Positions 45,601 to 54,072 of a stretch of DNA of 64,000 nucleotides are shown one piece after another. Source of the stretch: Verrucomicrobiaceae bacterium (lineage in GTDB: Bacteria > Verrucomicrobiota > Verrucomicrobiia > Verrucomicrobiales > Verrucomicrobiaceae). The notes beneath the pieces are model-generated. The model was not told the origin of the DNA and made no database searches. It saw nothing but the letters and a program-made list of their open reading frames with translations. The number at the start of each line of letters is the position of its first letter. Positions within the stretch are counted from its first letter, which is position 1. Location of the stretch: NCBI GenBank assembly GCA_947458455.1, contig CANGYJ010000001.1:372001-436000 (forward strand). Direction: 5' to 3'. Both the position numbers and the translations under genes were made by a program.

Positions 45601-45653
45601 CCGTCATGACAGGCCTCACCGAAACCGACCTCGAAGACCTTCTGGCCGATTAG
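42642..45653 (+). CDS. SWIM zinc-finger SNF2-family helicase
   Basis: A 1003-residue ATPase. The N-terminal SWIM finger is seen as C66-x-C68, C78-x-H80 ([17 protein letters not shown]). A long middle region follows, and then the SNF2 core: [15 protein letters not shown] near residue 560, [31 protein letters not shown] near 653, [20 protein letters not shown], then helicase C-terminal motifs [24 protein letters not shown] and [23 protein letters not shown]. Such proteins translocate on double-stranded DNA and may remodel nucleoprotein; the bacterial role is unclear (repair, transcription or phage defence). The ATG at 42642 is used; an upstream TTG is unlikely. It lies just upstream of the restriction-modification island. 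Confidence 0.92.
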   Translation: [1003 protein letters not shown]

Positions 45654-45761
45654 TGGCCTCCCCGAGTGGGGCATCTATAACTATGCACAATGCATGTAAT
45701 GATCATTTAAATGGCGGGAACCGGCCTCCCTCACGCCCGAGCCACCTGCCGGACCGAGGTA

Positions 45762-46034
45762 TGAAGCTCTGGTTCCGATTCTTGGTTTGGGGTTCGTAGT
45801 CACGCCATCAGGCGGTCAGAACAACGGGAGAGCGGACACTACTGACCGCACGGCGGGCAGAATTTCATTCCCGCCGTGTCTCACCAAGAAACCGGACATG
45901 CCCCCGCACGCCCTAGCACCGGCCTGAAGCTCTGGTTCCAGTTCTTGGTTCGTAGTCCCGCCTTCAGGCGGTCAGACAACGGGAGCGCGGACACGCCAGT
46001 CCGCTCGGAGGGCGGGATTTCATTCCCGCCGTGC
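45762..46034. repeat. Two direct copies of a long repeat upstream of hsdR
   Basis: Copy 1 at 45762-45879 and copy 2 at 45925-46034. Both start tgaagctctggttcc, pass through gttcgtagt, caggcggtcaga, caacgggag and gcggacac, and end in a hairpin-like block (cggcggg and on to atttcattcccgccgtg). Differences between copies are small substitutions and short indels. The rest of 45654-46338 has no gene, only further repeat-like text such as gttccaagttccaagt and gttcaatgttcagcg. The hsdR promoter must lie within or after this block. Confidence 0.8.
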
Positions 46035-46338
46035 CCAGACTCTGCTCATTCCCCGTCAGGCACTCCGGTTGAAAACCACCGAGGCCACGTTCCCACCGGC
46101 GCTTGGCAAGTCCGCACCATGTCTGGCCCCGCTTCCTCATGCCCGCCGCCCCCTGCCCGCCATGCTTCGCCCCGCGATGCAGGCGGGTCCGCCGCAGGTT
46201 CCAAGTTCCAAGTTTTCCCCGCTGCCCGTTGAAGGTTCAATGTTCAGCGTTCGATGTTCAACGTTCCCTCCCTCCCCTTCCCCGCTCTCCCAGTCTTGCC
46301 ATCCGTGCCATCCCCTGCTTGAATAAGAAATCTCCCGC

Positions 46339-49300
46339 ATGCCATCCCTTCGCAGCAACTTCACCCACCTCAAGGAGCACGATGAGCAGCTTCTTCGACT
46401 GGGCATGCTGGCGGAGCGCTATTTTGCAGAAGATCCAAACACCTGCCTGTTGAAGCTGCGTCAGCTTGCGGAAGTCATGACGCAGATCGTGGCCAGCCAT
46501 GTCGGACTGCTCGATCGACCAGGGGAAAGGCCAGTATGAATTGCTTGGGCGCTTACGAGACCAGGGCATCCTTCCTCGCGAAATCCATCAGCTATTTGGC
46601 GAAGTCCGGCGCAGCGGCAATGATGCCAATCATAAACTGGCAGGCGATCACAAAGCCGCCCTCACGACGCTGAAGCTCGCTTGGCAGGTCGGCGTTTGGT
46701 TTCACCGCACCTTCAAAGACCCGAAGTTCAAATCAGGCCCCTTCATTCCACCTCAGCCACCGCAGGATGAAACAGACGAGCTGCGCACCGAGCTGGAATC
46801 GCTCACCAAAGCACTCGCGGAGTATCAAACTGCGCATCGGGAAAAGACTCAGCTTCTCGAAGCAACAGAGACCCAACTGAAGGCTGCCAAGAGCGAGCAA
46901 GCTTTCTGGGAGCAGATGGCCGCCGAGGTCGAGGCGGAAAAGAATGCGCTCAAGGACCGCCTCGCTGCCCAGCAGGCGGAAACCATCGCGCAACCGCCTG
47001 CCAAGGTCGATGTCTTCGTCAAAGCCTCCAACGAGGCCGCGAAGAATGTCATCCTCGATGAAGCTGCCACCCGCAAACTCATCGATAGCCAGTTGCGTCA
47101 AGCGGGCTGGATCGTCGATTCGGAAAACCTGCGTTACTCGAAAGGCACCCGCCCGCAGAAAGGCAAGAACATGGCCATCGCCGAATGGCCCACGGACTCC
47201 GGCCCTGCCGACTACATGCTCTTCGTCGGCCTTACGCCAATGGCGACGGTCGAAGCTAAGCGCAAGAACGTGAATGTCTCCGCCTCACTCCAGCAGGCGA
47301 AGCGTTATGCTCGTGGCTTCCAGCCCTGCGAGGACACCGAGATGCACGCCGCGAACTGGGGCGCGAAGAGTGAGTTCCGCCTGCCGTTCATCTTTGCTGC
47401 CAATGGCCGCCCCTTCCTGCGACAGTTGGAGACGCACAGCGGCATCTGGTTCTGCGATCTGCGCCGCCCGGACAATCTCGGCCATGTGCTCGATGGCTGG
47501 TACTCACCGGAAGGTCTTACTGAGTTGTTGAAGCGCGATGAAGCCAGTGCGCATACCCAGCTAGCTTCGGAGAGTTTTGATTACGGCTTCGTAGTTCGCG
47601 ATTATCAGCAGCGCGCCATCCTGAAGACGGAGGCTGGGATTGCCGCAGGCAAACGTGCCATCCTTCTCGCCATGGCCACCGGCACGGGCAAGACGAAGAC
47701 CTGCATCGCCCTCATCTACCGCCTGCTGAAGACGAAACGCTTCCGCCGCATCCTCTTCCTCGTGGATCGCTCCGCCCTTGGTGAGCAGGCAGCCAATGCG
47801 TTCAAAGACACGCGGATGGAGAGCCTGCAATCCTTTGCCGACACCTTCGGCATCAAGGAACTCGACGAAATCACTCCTGACACCGCGACTGCCGTTCACA
47901 TCGCCACCATTCAGGGCATGGTGGCCCGCGTGCTCAATCCTTCCGAAGGCGTGATGCCGCCCACCGTCGATCAATAGGACTGCATCATCGTGGACGAATG
48001 CCATCGCGGCTACTTGCTCGACCGTGAGCTGTCAGACACCGAGATGAGCTTCCGCAGCTACGACGATTACATCTCCAAATACCGTCGTGTGCTCGACTAC
48101 TTCGACGCCGTGAAGATTGGCCTCACCGCCACGCCCGCGCTGCACACTACGGAGATCTTTGGCCCGCCCATCTACACCTACAGCTACCGCGAGGCCGTCA
48201 TCGACGGCCATCTCATTGACCACGAGCCACCCGTCACCATCAAGACGGAGCTGTCTGAAAACGGCATCGTCTGGAAGAAGGGCGAGGACGTGCAGGTCTA
48301 TAAAAACAAAGAGGGCGAGATCGAACTCTTCAAAGCTCCCGACGAGATCAAGATCGAGGTCGATAACTTCAACAAAAAGGTCATCACCAAATCCTTCAAT
48401 GAAGTCGTCTGCGATTACCTGGCTGGAGAGCTTGATCCTGCCTCACGCAAGAAGACGCTCATCTTCTGCGCCACCGATGCCCATGCCGATCTTGTGGTCG
48501 ATCTCTTGAAAAAGGCCTTCGTCAAAGTCTGGGGAACGGTGGATGACGACGCCGTCATCAAGATCACTGGGGCCGCAGACAAGCCACTCAAGCTGCTGCG
48601 TCGCTACAAGAACGAGCGGAATCCCAATGTCGCCGTCACCGTCGATCTGCTCACCACCGGCATTGATGTGCCGGAGATCTGCAATCTGGTCTTCCTGCGC
48701 CGGGTGAACAGCCGCATCCTGTTTGATCAGATGCTCGGTCGTGCCACGCGGCAGTGTGATGACATCGGCAAGGACACCTTCCGCATCTATGATGCCGTGC
48801 GTCTCTATGAGGCCTTGCAAAACATGACCGACATGAAGCCCGTCGTGGTCGATCCGACGATCAGCTTCACCCAGCTTGCCAAAGAACTCACTACCGTCAG
48901 CACCGAAGAAGCCCGCACGCTGGTGCGTGACCAGTTCATCTCCAAGTTCCAGCGCAAGAAACGCCACCTCTCGGAGCGTGCTGCCAGTGACTTCGAGGCT
49001 CAGGCTGGCATGGCACCAGATGAGTTCGTGAAGCATCTGCAAAAGATGCCGCTGGACGAATTGGCCGCCTGGTTTCTCGGCCATCAAGACCTGGGCGAGA
49101 TTCTCGACCGCAAGTCCGACGGGCCTTCGAATCCTGTCTTCGTCTCCGGTCATGAGGACAAGTTCATCGCTGCTGAGCGTGGGTATGGAGCAGGCAAAAA
49201 GCCCGAGGATTATCTCCAGGAGTTCAAGACCTTCATCCAAACTCAAGGGAACAAATTGCCTGCCCTCATCACCATCGTCACCCGTCCGCGTGAGCTCACC

Positions 49301-49714
49301 CGCACGCAGCTTCGTGAACTCCACTATGCCTTGGACAAGGCAGGCTTTTCGGAAACAAGACTGAATGCCGCATGGAAGGAAACAACCAATCAGGAAATCG
49401 CCGCCCGCATCATCGGCTACATCCGGCAGGCGGCCTTGGGTGACCCATTGGTGCCGTATGATCAGCGTGTGGAGCAGGCATTGAGCACCATTCTCAGCTC
49501 GCGTGCCTGGACCACCCCGCAGCGTGATTGGCTCAAAAAGTTAGCCGCTCAAACGAAAGCCAACACCCTCGTGGACCGCGCCGCACTGGATGATCCCGCC
49601 CTCATCTTCAAACGCGAAGGCGGCGGCTTCACCCGTCTGAACAAACTCTTCGACGGCCAGCTCCAGCAAGTCCTCGAAAACTTCAACGACACCGTCTGGA
49701 AACCGGCTGCTTGA
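46339..49714 (+). pseudogene. hsdR: Type I restriction enzyme R subunit, doubly disrupted
   Basis: The full-length frame would be about 1124 residues. Parts in order: N-terminal helical domain (LLKLRQLAEVMTQIVASHVG), coiled coil (about 46770-46990), nuclease domain with ADYMLFVG and TVEAKRK (D...ExK), Walker A ATGTGKTKT near 47680, then DECH at about 47990, GLTATP, and helicase motifs VTVDLLTTGIDVP and MLGRATRQCDD. Two lesions break it. Near 46520 (ggggaaagg) the frame of the first about 62 residues (VGLLDRPGE) must shift by one base to continue as GQYELLGRLRDQG. At 47975-47977 a TAG stands where homologues have Tyr (QYDCIIVDECH). No fragment holds a complete motor. The restriction subunit is therefore probably inactive unless the lesions are sequence errors. 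The neighbouring hsdM and hsdS are intact. Confidence 0.88.
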
Positions 49715-49733
49715 TCCTGGAAAGTCCTCCCGT

Positions 49734-50423
49734 ATGCTCCCGCATGAAACTCAACGAATTCTCCAAGCTGGCACGGCAGGCGCGCTCGCGGATGCCGCGG
49801 CTTACGTCCGCCGCAGCGTACGCGCAGATGGATCAGTTGATGGGGAAGACGGGGACTTCTCCGGCCCAGAGCGCCAGTGGGCAGCTCTCATCGAGTGGGC
49901 TGGCTCGTGCGGGAAAATCCTCCCGCTAGATTTCCCGGCTCCGGAACGGGAAGGCGGGCGCGAGCATGATGTGACGCTGGATGCCCCCACGGGGCGCTGG
50001 ATCAAATACACCAAGCGCTCTTCCAGCGGTTATACCGTCAGTTGGGGAGATAACGGCGAGCCTTTCATGCACAACGCCTCGCCGCTGGACTATCTCCAGC
50101 GCCTCATATGGCAAAACGAGGTCTTTGGCGATGACCTCCATCTCATTGGCCTCTGGCAGGAACTGCCGCATCAGTGGCGCATCGTCACCACACAGCCCGG
50201 CCTTCAGGGTAGTCGCACCACGCTTGAAGAGCTTAGCGCCGCCTTCACCTCGTCTGGTTTTGCCTTACTGCCATGGCGTGGCATCGGCTACGAAGGCTCG
50301 CTATCCCTCCGTTTCTCGGGCTTCGACATCTGGGACGTGCATCCCGCCAATGTCCTGCTTTCACCCGAGGGCATTCCGCTTCCGTTTGATGTGATTGTGA
50401 CCCAAGCAAAGGATGAAGGATGA
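49734..50423 (+). CDS. Unknown protein in the restriction-modification island, kinase-loop-like motif
   Basis: A 229-residue protein starting 20 bp after hsdR. The confident part begins near residue 50 (GPERQWAALIEWAGSCGKIL). Conserved-looking segments are RWIKYTKRSSSGYTVSW, PLDYLQRLIWQNEVFGDDLHL, LPHQWRIVTTQPGLQG and LRFSGFDIWDVHPANVLLSPEG. The last resembles the HxDxxxxN catalytic loop of protein kinases (here D-V-H-P-A-N), as in polyvalent kinase-like domains of mobile elements; this is an inference. The N-terminal 45 residues are uncertain because another frame (MKLNEFSKLARQ from 49744) is also open there. I do not recognise the family with certainty. Confidence 0.6.
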   Translation: MLPHETQRILQAGTAGALADAAAYVRRSVRADGSVDGEDGDFSGPERQWAALIEWAGSCGKILPLDFPAPEREGGREHDVTLDAPTGRWIKYTKRSSSGYTVSWGDNGEPFMHNASPLDYLQRLIWQNEVFGDDLHLIGLWQELPHQWRIVTTQPGLQGSRTTLEELSAAFTSSGFALLPWRGIGYEGSLSLRFSGFDIWDVHPANVLLSPEGIPLPFDVIVTQAKDEG

Positions 50424-50874
50424 ATTATGAAACCAGAAGCTGAGCCGCCATTTGATTTGAGGGAGCGCACGACCTTGTTCGCTTTGCGGGTCATTCGCAT
50501 GTTTACAGCCTTGCCAAAGACGGACGAGGCCCTGGTCATGGGAAAGCAGGCGTTGCGCTCTGGAACCTCCGTCGGCGCAAATTTCCGTGAAGCTCACCGA
50601 GCACGGTCCAAAGCCGAGTTCATCGCCAAAATCGGCGACTGTCTCAAAGAACTGGATGAAACCAGCTACTGGCTCGAACTCCTCACCCGCAGCGGCACCG
50701 TCCCCATTCCCAAACTCGAATCCCTCCAGGATGAAACCCAACAACTCCTCGCCATCCTCACCACGATCTCCAAGAACGCCAAGAGGGGAAATGATGAAGG
50801 TTGAATGTTGAATGATGAAACTTTTCAATCTCTTCCGCGCCCGCTTTTCATAATTCATCCTTCATAATTCATCC
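50418..50874. repeat. Inverted repeats bracketing the four-helix-bundle gene
   Basis: Left arm ggatgaattatgaa at 50418-50431 overlaps the start codon region of the four-helix-bundle gene. The right side carries the reverse complement ttcataattcatcc twice in tandem, at 50847-50860 and 50861-50874, ending 5 bp before the hsdM ATG. Next to the right arm is gaaggttgaatgttgaatga (about 50798-50817). The arrangement delimits a cassette of about 450 bp. Confidence 0.8.
50427..50804 (+). CDS. Four-helix-bundle protein (23S rRNA intervening-sequence family)
   Basis: A 125-residue all-helical protein of the family first found in 23S rRNA intervening sequences. Diagnostic segments are LRERTTLFALRVIRMF, LPKTDEALVMGKQALRSGTS, VGANFREAHRARSKAEFIAK and IGDCLKELDETSYWLELL. 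Family members, including Avd of diversity-generating retroelements, form pentameric barrels that bind nucleic acid; the job of stand-alone copies is unknown. The gene lies between the hsdR remnant region and hsdM, bracketed by inverted repeats, and looks like an insertion into the operon. Its start codon falls within the left repeat. Confidence 0.9.
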   Translation: MKPEAEPPFDLRERTTLFALRVIRMFTALPKTDEALVMGKQALRSGTSVGANFREAHRARSKAEFIAKIGDCLKELDETSYWLELLTRSGTVPIPKLESLQDETQQLLAILTTISKNAKRGNDEG

Positions 50875-50879
50875 TTTAA

Positions 50880-52322
50880 ATGACTCCCGACATCGTCAGC
50901 AAACTCTGGATCCTCTGCAACGTCCTCAAAGACGACGGCGTGACCTACCACCAGTACGTCACCGAGCTGACCTACCTCCTCTTCCTCAAGATGGCGCAGG
51001 AGACGGACACCGAGTCCCAGATCCCCGCTGGCTACCGCTGGGAGGATCTGGAGGCCAAGGCCGCGCCGGACCGCCTCCAGTTCTACAAACTCGCCCTCAT
51101 TCACCTCGGCACCAACGGCTCCAAGCTCACCAAGGAGATTTTTGCCAACGCCTCCTCCTTCATCAAGAAACCCACCACCCTCTCCACTCTCGTCACCGAG
51201 ACCGACAAGCTCGACTGGTACTCCGCCAAGCAGGAAGGCCTGGGCGACATGTATGAGGGCCTGCTGGAAAAGAACGCCAACGAGAAGAAATCCGGCGCCG
51301 GTCAGTACTTCACCCCGCGCCCGCTGATCGACAGCATGGTCGCCGTGATGAAGCCCACGCTGGAGGATGTCATCCAGGACCCCGCCGCAGGCACCGGCGG
51401 CTTCCTCATCGCCGCGAATCACTACCTGCGGCAGCACCACGACTTCGACAGCCTCACCGAGGCCCAGCAGCGGAAGTATCAAAAGAATACCTTCCACGGC
51501 ATGGAGCACGTGCAGGACACCCACCGCCTCGCCTTGATGAATCTCATGCTCCACGGCATCGACGGCGGCATTCGTTATGGCGATACCCTCTCGCCGGAGG
51601 GCCAGGCGCTGCCAAAGGCCACGCTGAACCTCTCCAACCCGCCCTTCGGCACCAAAAAAGGCGGTGGCCTGCCCACCCGCGACGATTTCACCTTCCCCAC
51701 CAGCAACAAGCAGTTCTGCTTCGTCCAGCACATCTACCGGGGCCTCGCCCCCGGCGGACGCGCCGCCGTCGTCCTGCCGGACAATGTCCTCTTCGAGTCC
51801 GGCGTCGGCAAAGACATCCGCCGGGACCTCATGGAGAAGTGCAACCTGCACACCATCCTCCGCCTCCCCACCGGCATCTTCTACGCCCAGGGCGTGAAGA
51901 CCAACGTCCTCTTCTTCACCCGTGGCGAGACGGACAAGGGCAACACCAAAGAAGTCTGGGTCTATGACCTCCGCGCCAACATGCCGCAGTATGGCAAACG
52001 CACCCCGCTCACCCGCGATCATTTCGCCGAGTTCGAGAAAGCCTTTGGCAAAGATCCCCTCGGCAGCCCCGCCGCCTTGAAGAAACGCCAGGACACGGGC
52101 GAAACCGGCCGCTTCCGCAAGTTCACCCGCGACTGGATCGCCCAGCGGGACGACAGCCTCGACATCGCCTGGCTCAAAGACGACAGCGCCGAATCCAGCG
52201 CCGACCTCCCCGAGCCCACCGTCCTCGCCACCGAGGCCCTCAGCGAGATGGAAGCCATCATGAACGACCTGCGCGGCATCCTGGCCGAACTGGGTGAAGA
52301 CATCGAGGAGGTGGCAGCGTGA
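50880..52322 (+). CDS. hsdM: Type I DNA methyltransferase M subunit
   Basis: A 480-residue adenine N6-methyltransferase. The N-terminal helical domain (LWILCNVLKDDGVTYHQYVTELTYLLFLKM) precedes the SAM site DPAAGTGGFL near residue 167 and the catalytic motif NLSNPPFG near 252 (NPPF type). The C-terminal part carries VVLPDNVLFE, GIFYAQGVKTNVLFF and VWVYDLRANM, all typical. With HsdS it methylates the host at the recognition sequence. Its GTGA overlap with hsdS gives coupled translation. The ATG at 50880 is 5 bp after the repeat that ends the four-helix-bundle cassette; expression may rely on read-through or on a promoter inside that repeat. Confidence 0.95.
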   Translation: MTPDIVSKLWILCNVLKDDGVTYHQYVTELTYLLFLKMAQETDTESQIPAGYRWEDLEAKAAPDRLQFYKLALIHLGTNGSKLTKEIFANASSFIKKPTTLSTLVTETDKLDWYSAKQEGLGDMYEGLLEKNANEKKSGAGQYFTPRPLIDSMVAVMKPTLEDVIQDPAAGTGGFLIAANHYLRQHHDFDSLTEAQQRKYQKNTFHGMEHVQDTHRLALMNLMLHGIDGGIRYGDTLSPEGQALPKATLNLSNPPFGTKKGGGLPTRDDFTFPTSNKQFCFVQHIYRGLAPGGRAAVVLPDNVLFESGVGKDIRRDLMEKCNLHTILRLPTGIFYAQGVKTNVLFFTRGETDKGNTKEVWVYDLRANMPQYGKRTPLTRDHFAEFEKAFGKDPLGSPAALKKRQDTGETGRFRKFTRDWIAQRDDSLDIAWLKDDSAESSADLPEPTVLATEALSEMEAIMNDLRGILAELGEDIEEVAA

Positions 52323-53653
52323 AGGACATGACGAATGACGAACTGCCTGAAGGGTGGCTTGAAGCAGTCTTCGATGAGCTGAACACGTTTAAGTCACAGA
52401 CGATTGATCCATCATCCTATCCTGAGGAGGTCTTTGAGTTATACAGCGTGCCAACGTTTCCAACTCGCAAGCCGGAGGTGCTCGCGGGTAGTGTAATCGG
52501 TTCAACCAAGCAAGTAGTTGAGCCTGGCGATGTCCTTGTCTGCAAGATCAACCCACGCATTAATCGAGTTTGGAAAGTGATGCCCAAGACCGACAAAAGG
52601 CAGATAGCTTCGTCGGAATGGATTGTGATGCGCACCAATGGCATGAACTCTGAGTTCTTGCGGACATACTTTAGCAGTCAGGAGTTCCGTGAGATTCTAT
52701 GCGAAGACTTAACGGGGGTTGGTGGCTCGCTGACACGAGCCCAACCCAAGCGCGTCGCCAAGTTCCGAGTCCCCATCGCTCCCCTCGCCGAGCAGAAGCG
52801 GATCGCGGACAAGCTGGAGGCGGTGCTGGGGCGGGTGGACGCCTGCCGCGCCCGCCTCGACCGCGTCCCCGACCTCCTCAAACGCTTCCGCCAATCCGTC
52901 CTCGCCGCCGCCACCTCCGGCCAGCTCACCGAGGAGTGGAGGGAGGTGAATAGCTCGAACGCCGAATGGACAGCATCAAGGCTTGGCGACTGTGGAGTTG
53001 TATCTGGGGGATTGACGAAGAACTCGAATCGCCAGGCTCTTGATCTGCAAAAGCCCTATCTGCGTGTCGCAAACGTCCAAGCCAATTCATTGAGCCTGAA
53101 TGACGTTTCGGTGATCGGCCTCACCGATGCAGAGTATCGGAAGACGAAACTCAAAGTCGATGACCTCTTAATCGTCGAAGGCAATGGAAGCATAGATCAA
53201 CTTGGTCGGGTTGCGATATGGAGCGGTGAGTTGGATGATTGCGTGCATCAGAATCATCTCATTCGATGGCGCACATCAGGGCCATACCCTCGCTTTGTCC
53301 TTTACTGGCTGTTATCGCCTCAAGGTCGTAGTGACTTAATGGAATTGGCGAGTACAACCACGGGACTTCATACATTGAGCATTTCAAAAGTCTCTGCTTT
53401 GCCGATCTCGCTCCCACCTCTCCCCGAACAAGCCGAAATCGTCCGCCGCGTCGAAGCGCTGTTCGCGATGGCCGACCGGATCGAAGCCCGCCTGACGGCA
53501 GCGCGAGCCCAAGTGGAGCGCCTGACCCCCGCCACCCTCAGCAAAGCCTTCTGCGGCGACCTCGTCCCCCAAGACCCCAACGACGAACCCGCCTCCAAAC
53601 TGCTGGAGAGGCTCCAGAGTGCTCCAGCACCCAAAACCTCCCGCAAACGCTAG
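52319..53653 (+). CDS. hsdS: Type I specificity subunit S
   Basis: A 444-residue protein that sets the target sequence of the HsdM/HsdR complex. Two target-recognition domains (about residues 10-140 and 205-365) are each followed by a conserved helical spacer: PLAEQKRIADKLEAVLGRVDACRARLDRV near 155-183 and PLPEQAEIVRRVEALFAMADRIEARL near 365-390. The two recognition domains are visibly poorer in GC than the spacers and than hsdM, the usual mark of domain exchange. The GTG start overlaps hsdM by 4 bp. No second hsdS or recombinase gene is nearby. Recognition sequence cannot be predicted. Confidence 0.93.
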   Translation: MKDMTNDELPEGWLEAVFDELNTFKSQTIDPSSYPEEVFELYSVPTFPTRKPEVLAGSVIGSTKQVVEPGDVLVCKINPRINRVWKVMPKTDKRQIASSEWIVMRTNGMNSEFLRTYFSSQEFREILCEDLTGVGGSLTRAQPKRVAKFRVPIAPLAEQKRIADKLEAVLGRVDACRARLDRVPDLLKRFRQSVLAAATSGQLTEEWREVNSSNAEWTASRLGDCGVVSGGLTKNSNRQALDLQKPYLRVANVQANSLSLNDVSVIGLTDAEYRKTKLKVDDLLIVEGNGSIDQLGRVAIWSGELDDCVHQNHLIRWRTSGPYPRFVLYWLLSPQGRSDLMELASTTTGLHTLSISKVSALPISLPPLPEQAEIVRRVEALFAMADRIEARLTAARAQVERLTPATLSKAFCGDLVPQDPNDEPASKLLERLQSAPAPKTSRKR

Positions 53654-53662
53654 ACGCACGCG

Positions 53663-53920
53663 ATGGCCTTTACCCGCGCCACCTCCAAAACTCATGCTGC
53701 CCTCGTTCGTGCCCTCGCAGGCAAAAGCGGGCAGGCCCTGACCACCGCAGAGATCCGGGCGCTGGTCGAAGAACGCGTTCCGGAAATCGGACAGAACATC
53801 CAATGGCTCTTCCCCACAGATCATTGTGACAATCACACCGTGAAAGGAGCCTGCGAATGCTCCCAAACCGACGATGCCCCGCTAAGCCGCGTGTCCCGAG
53901 GGCTCTTCCAAGTCCGCTAA
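53663..53920 (+). CDS. Small conserved protein after hsdS
   Basis: An 85-residue protein 9 bp after hsdS. It has an N-terminal helical part (TSKTHAALVRALAGKSGQALTTAEIRALVEERVPEIGQN) resembling a winged-helix, followed by IQWLFPTDHCDNHTVKGACECSQTDDAPLSRV and a C-terminal strand (RGLFQVR). The Cys/His spacing (HC...H...CxC) could bind metal. I recall similar small proteins and C-terminal domains beside restriction genes but cannot name the family with certainty. Operon position suggests a role in regulating or assisting the restriction-modification system. Confidence 0.6.
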   Translation: MAFTRATSKTHAALVRALAGKSGQALTTAEIRALVEERVPEIGQNIQWLFPTDHCDNHTVKGACECSQTDDAPLSRVSRGLFQVR

Positions 53921-53943
53921 CTGAGGTCACACCGCCAACTATC

Positions 53944-54072
53944 ATGCCAACCATCCGCACCGCCTCCGTTTGGAGCCCCATCGACCGCGAGTATGACGGC
54001 CTTCGCATCCTCTGCATGGAGCAGCTTCATCAAGCACTGACGAAGTCACCGGAGATGCCTGCAACCGACTGA
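53944..54072 (+). pseudogene. Truncated DUF488-like gene start
   Basis: The ATG at 53944 opens MPTIRTASVWSPIDREYDGLRIL, which resembles the N-terminus of DUF488 proteins (I-x-T-x-S-x-x-x-P-x-x-x-x-DGLRIL). The remaining about 20 residues do not fit the family and a stop follows at 54070-54072. A full member is about 120 residues or more, so this is likely a 5' stump. Confidence 0.4.

Noticed and set aside
45762..46034. CRISPR array suggested by repeated blocks upstream of hsdR
   Set aside because: Only two long imperfect copies, no regular spacers and no cas genes.
47975..47977. Possible stop-codon read-through (pyrrolysine or suppressor) at the hsdR TAG
   Set aside because: Homologues have Tyr there, a second frameshift lesion exists in the same gene, and no read-through signal is visible. 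Nonsense mutation or error is simpler.
50427..50804. Diversity-generating retroelement suggested by the Avd-like four-helix-bundle protein
   Set aside because: No reverse transcriptase gene, template repeat or variable repeat is found in the neighbourhood.
42642..54072. A DISARM/BREX-like defence system built from the SNF2 helicase and the methyltransferase genes
   Set aside because: The helicase has a SWIM-SNF2 layout and is separated by a repeat block. The methyltransferase is a standard HsdM with HsdS, and none of the other marker genes of those systems is present.
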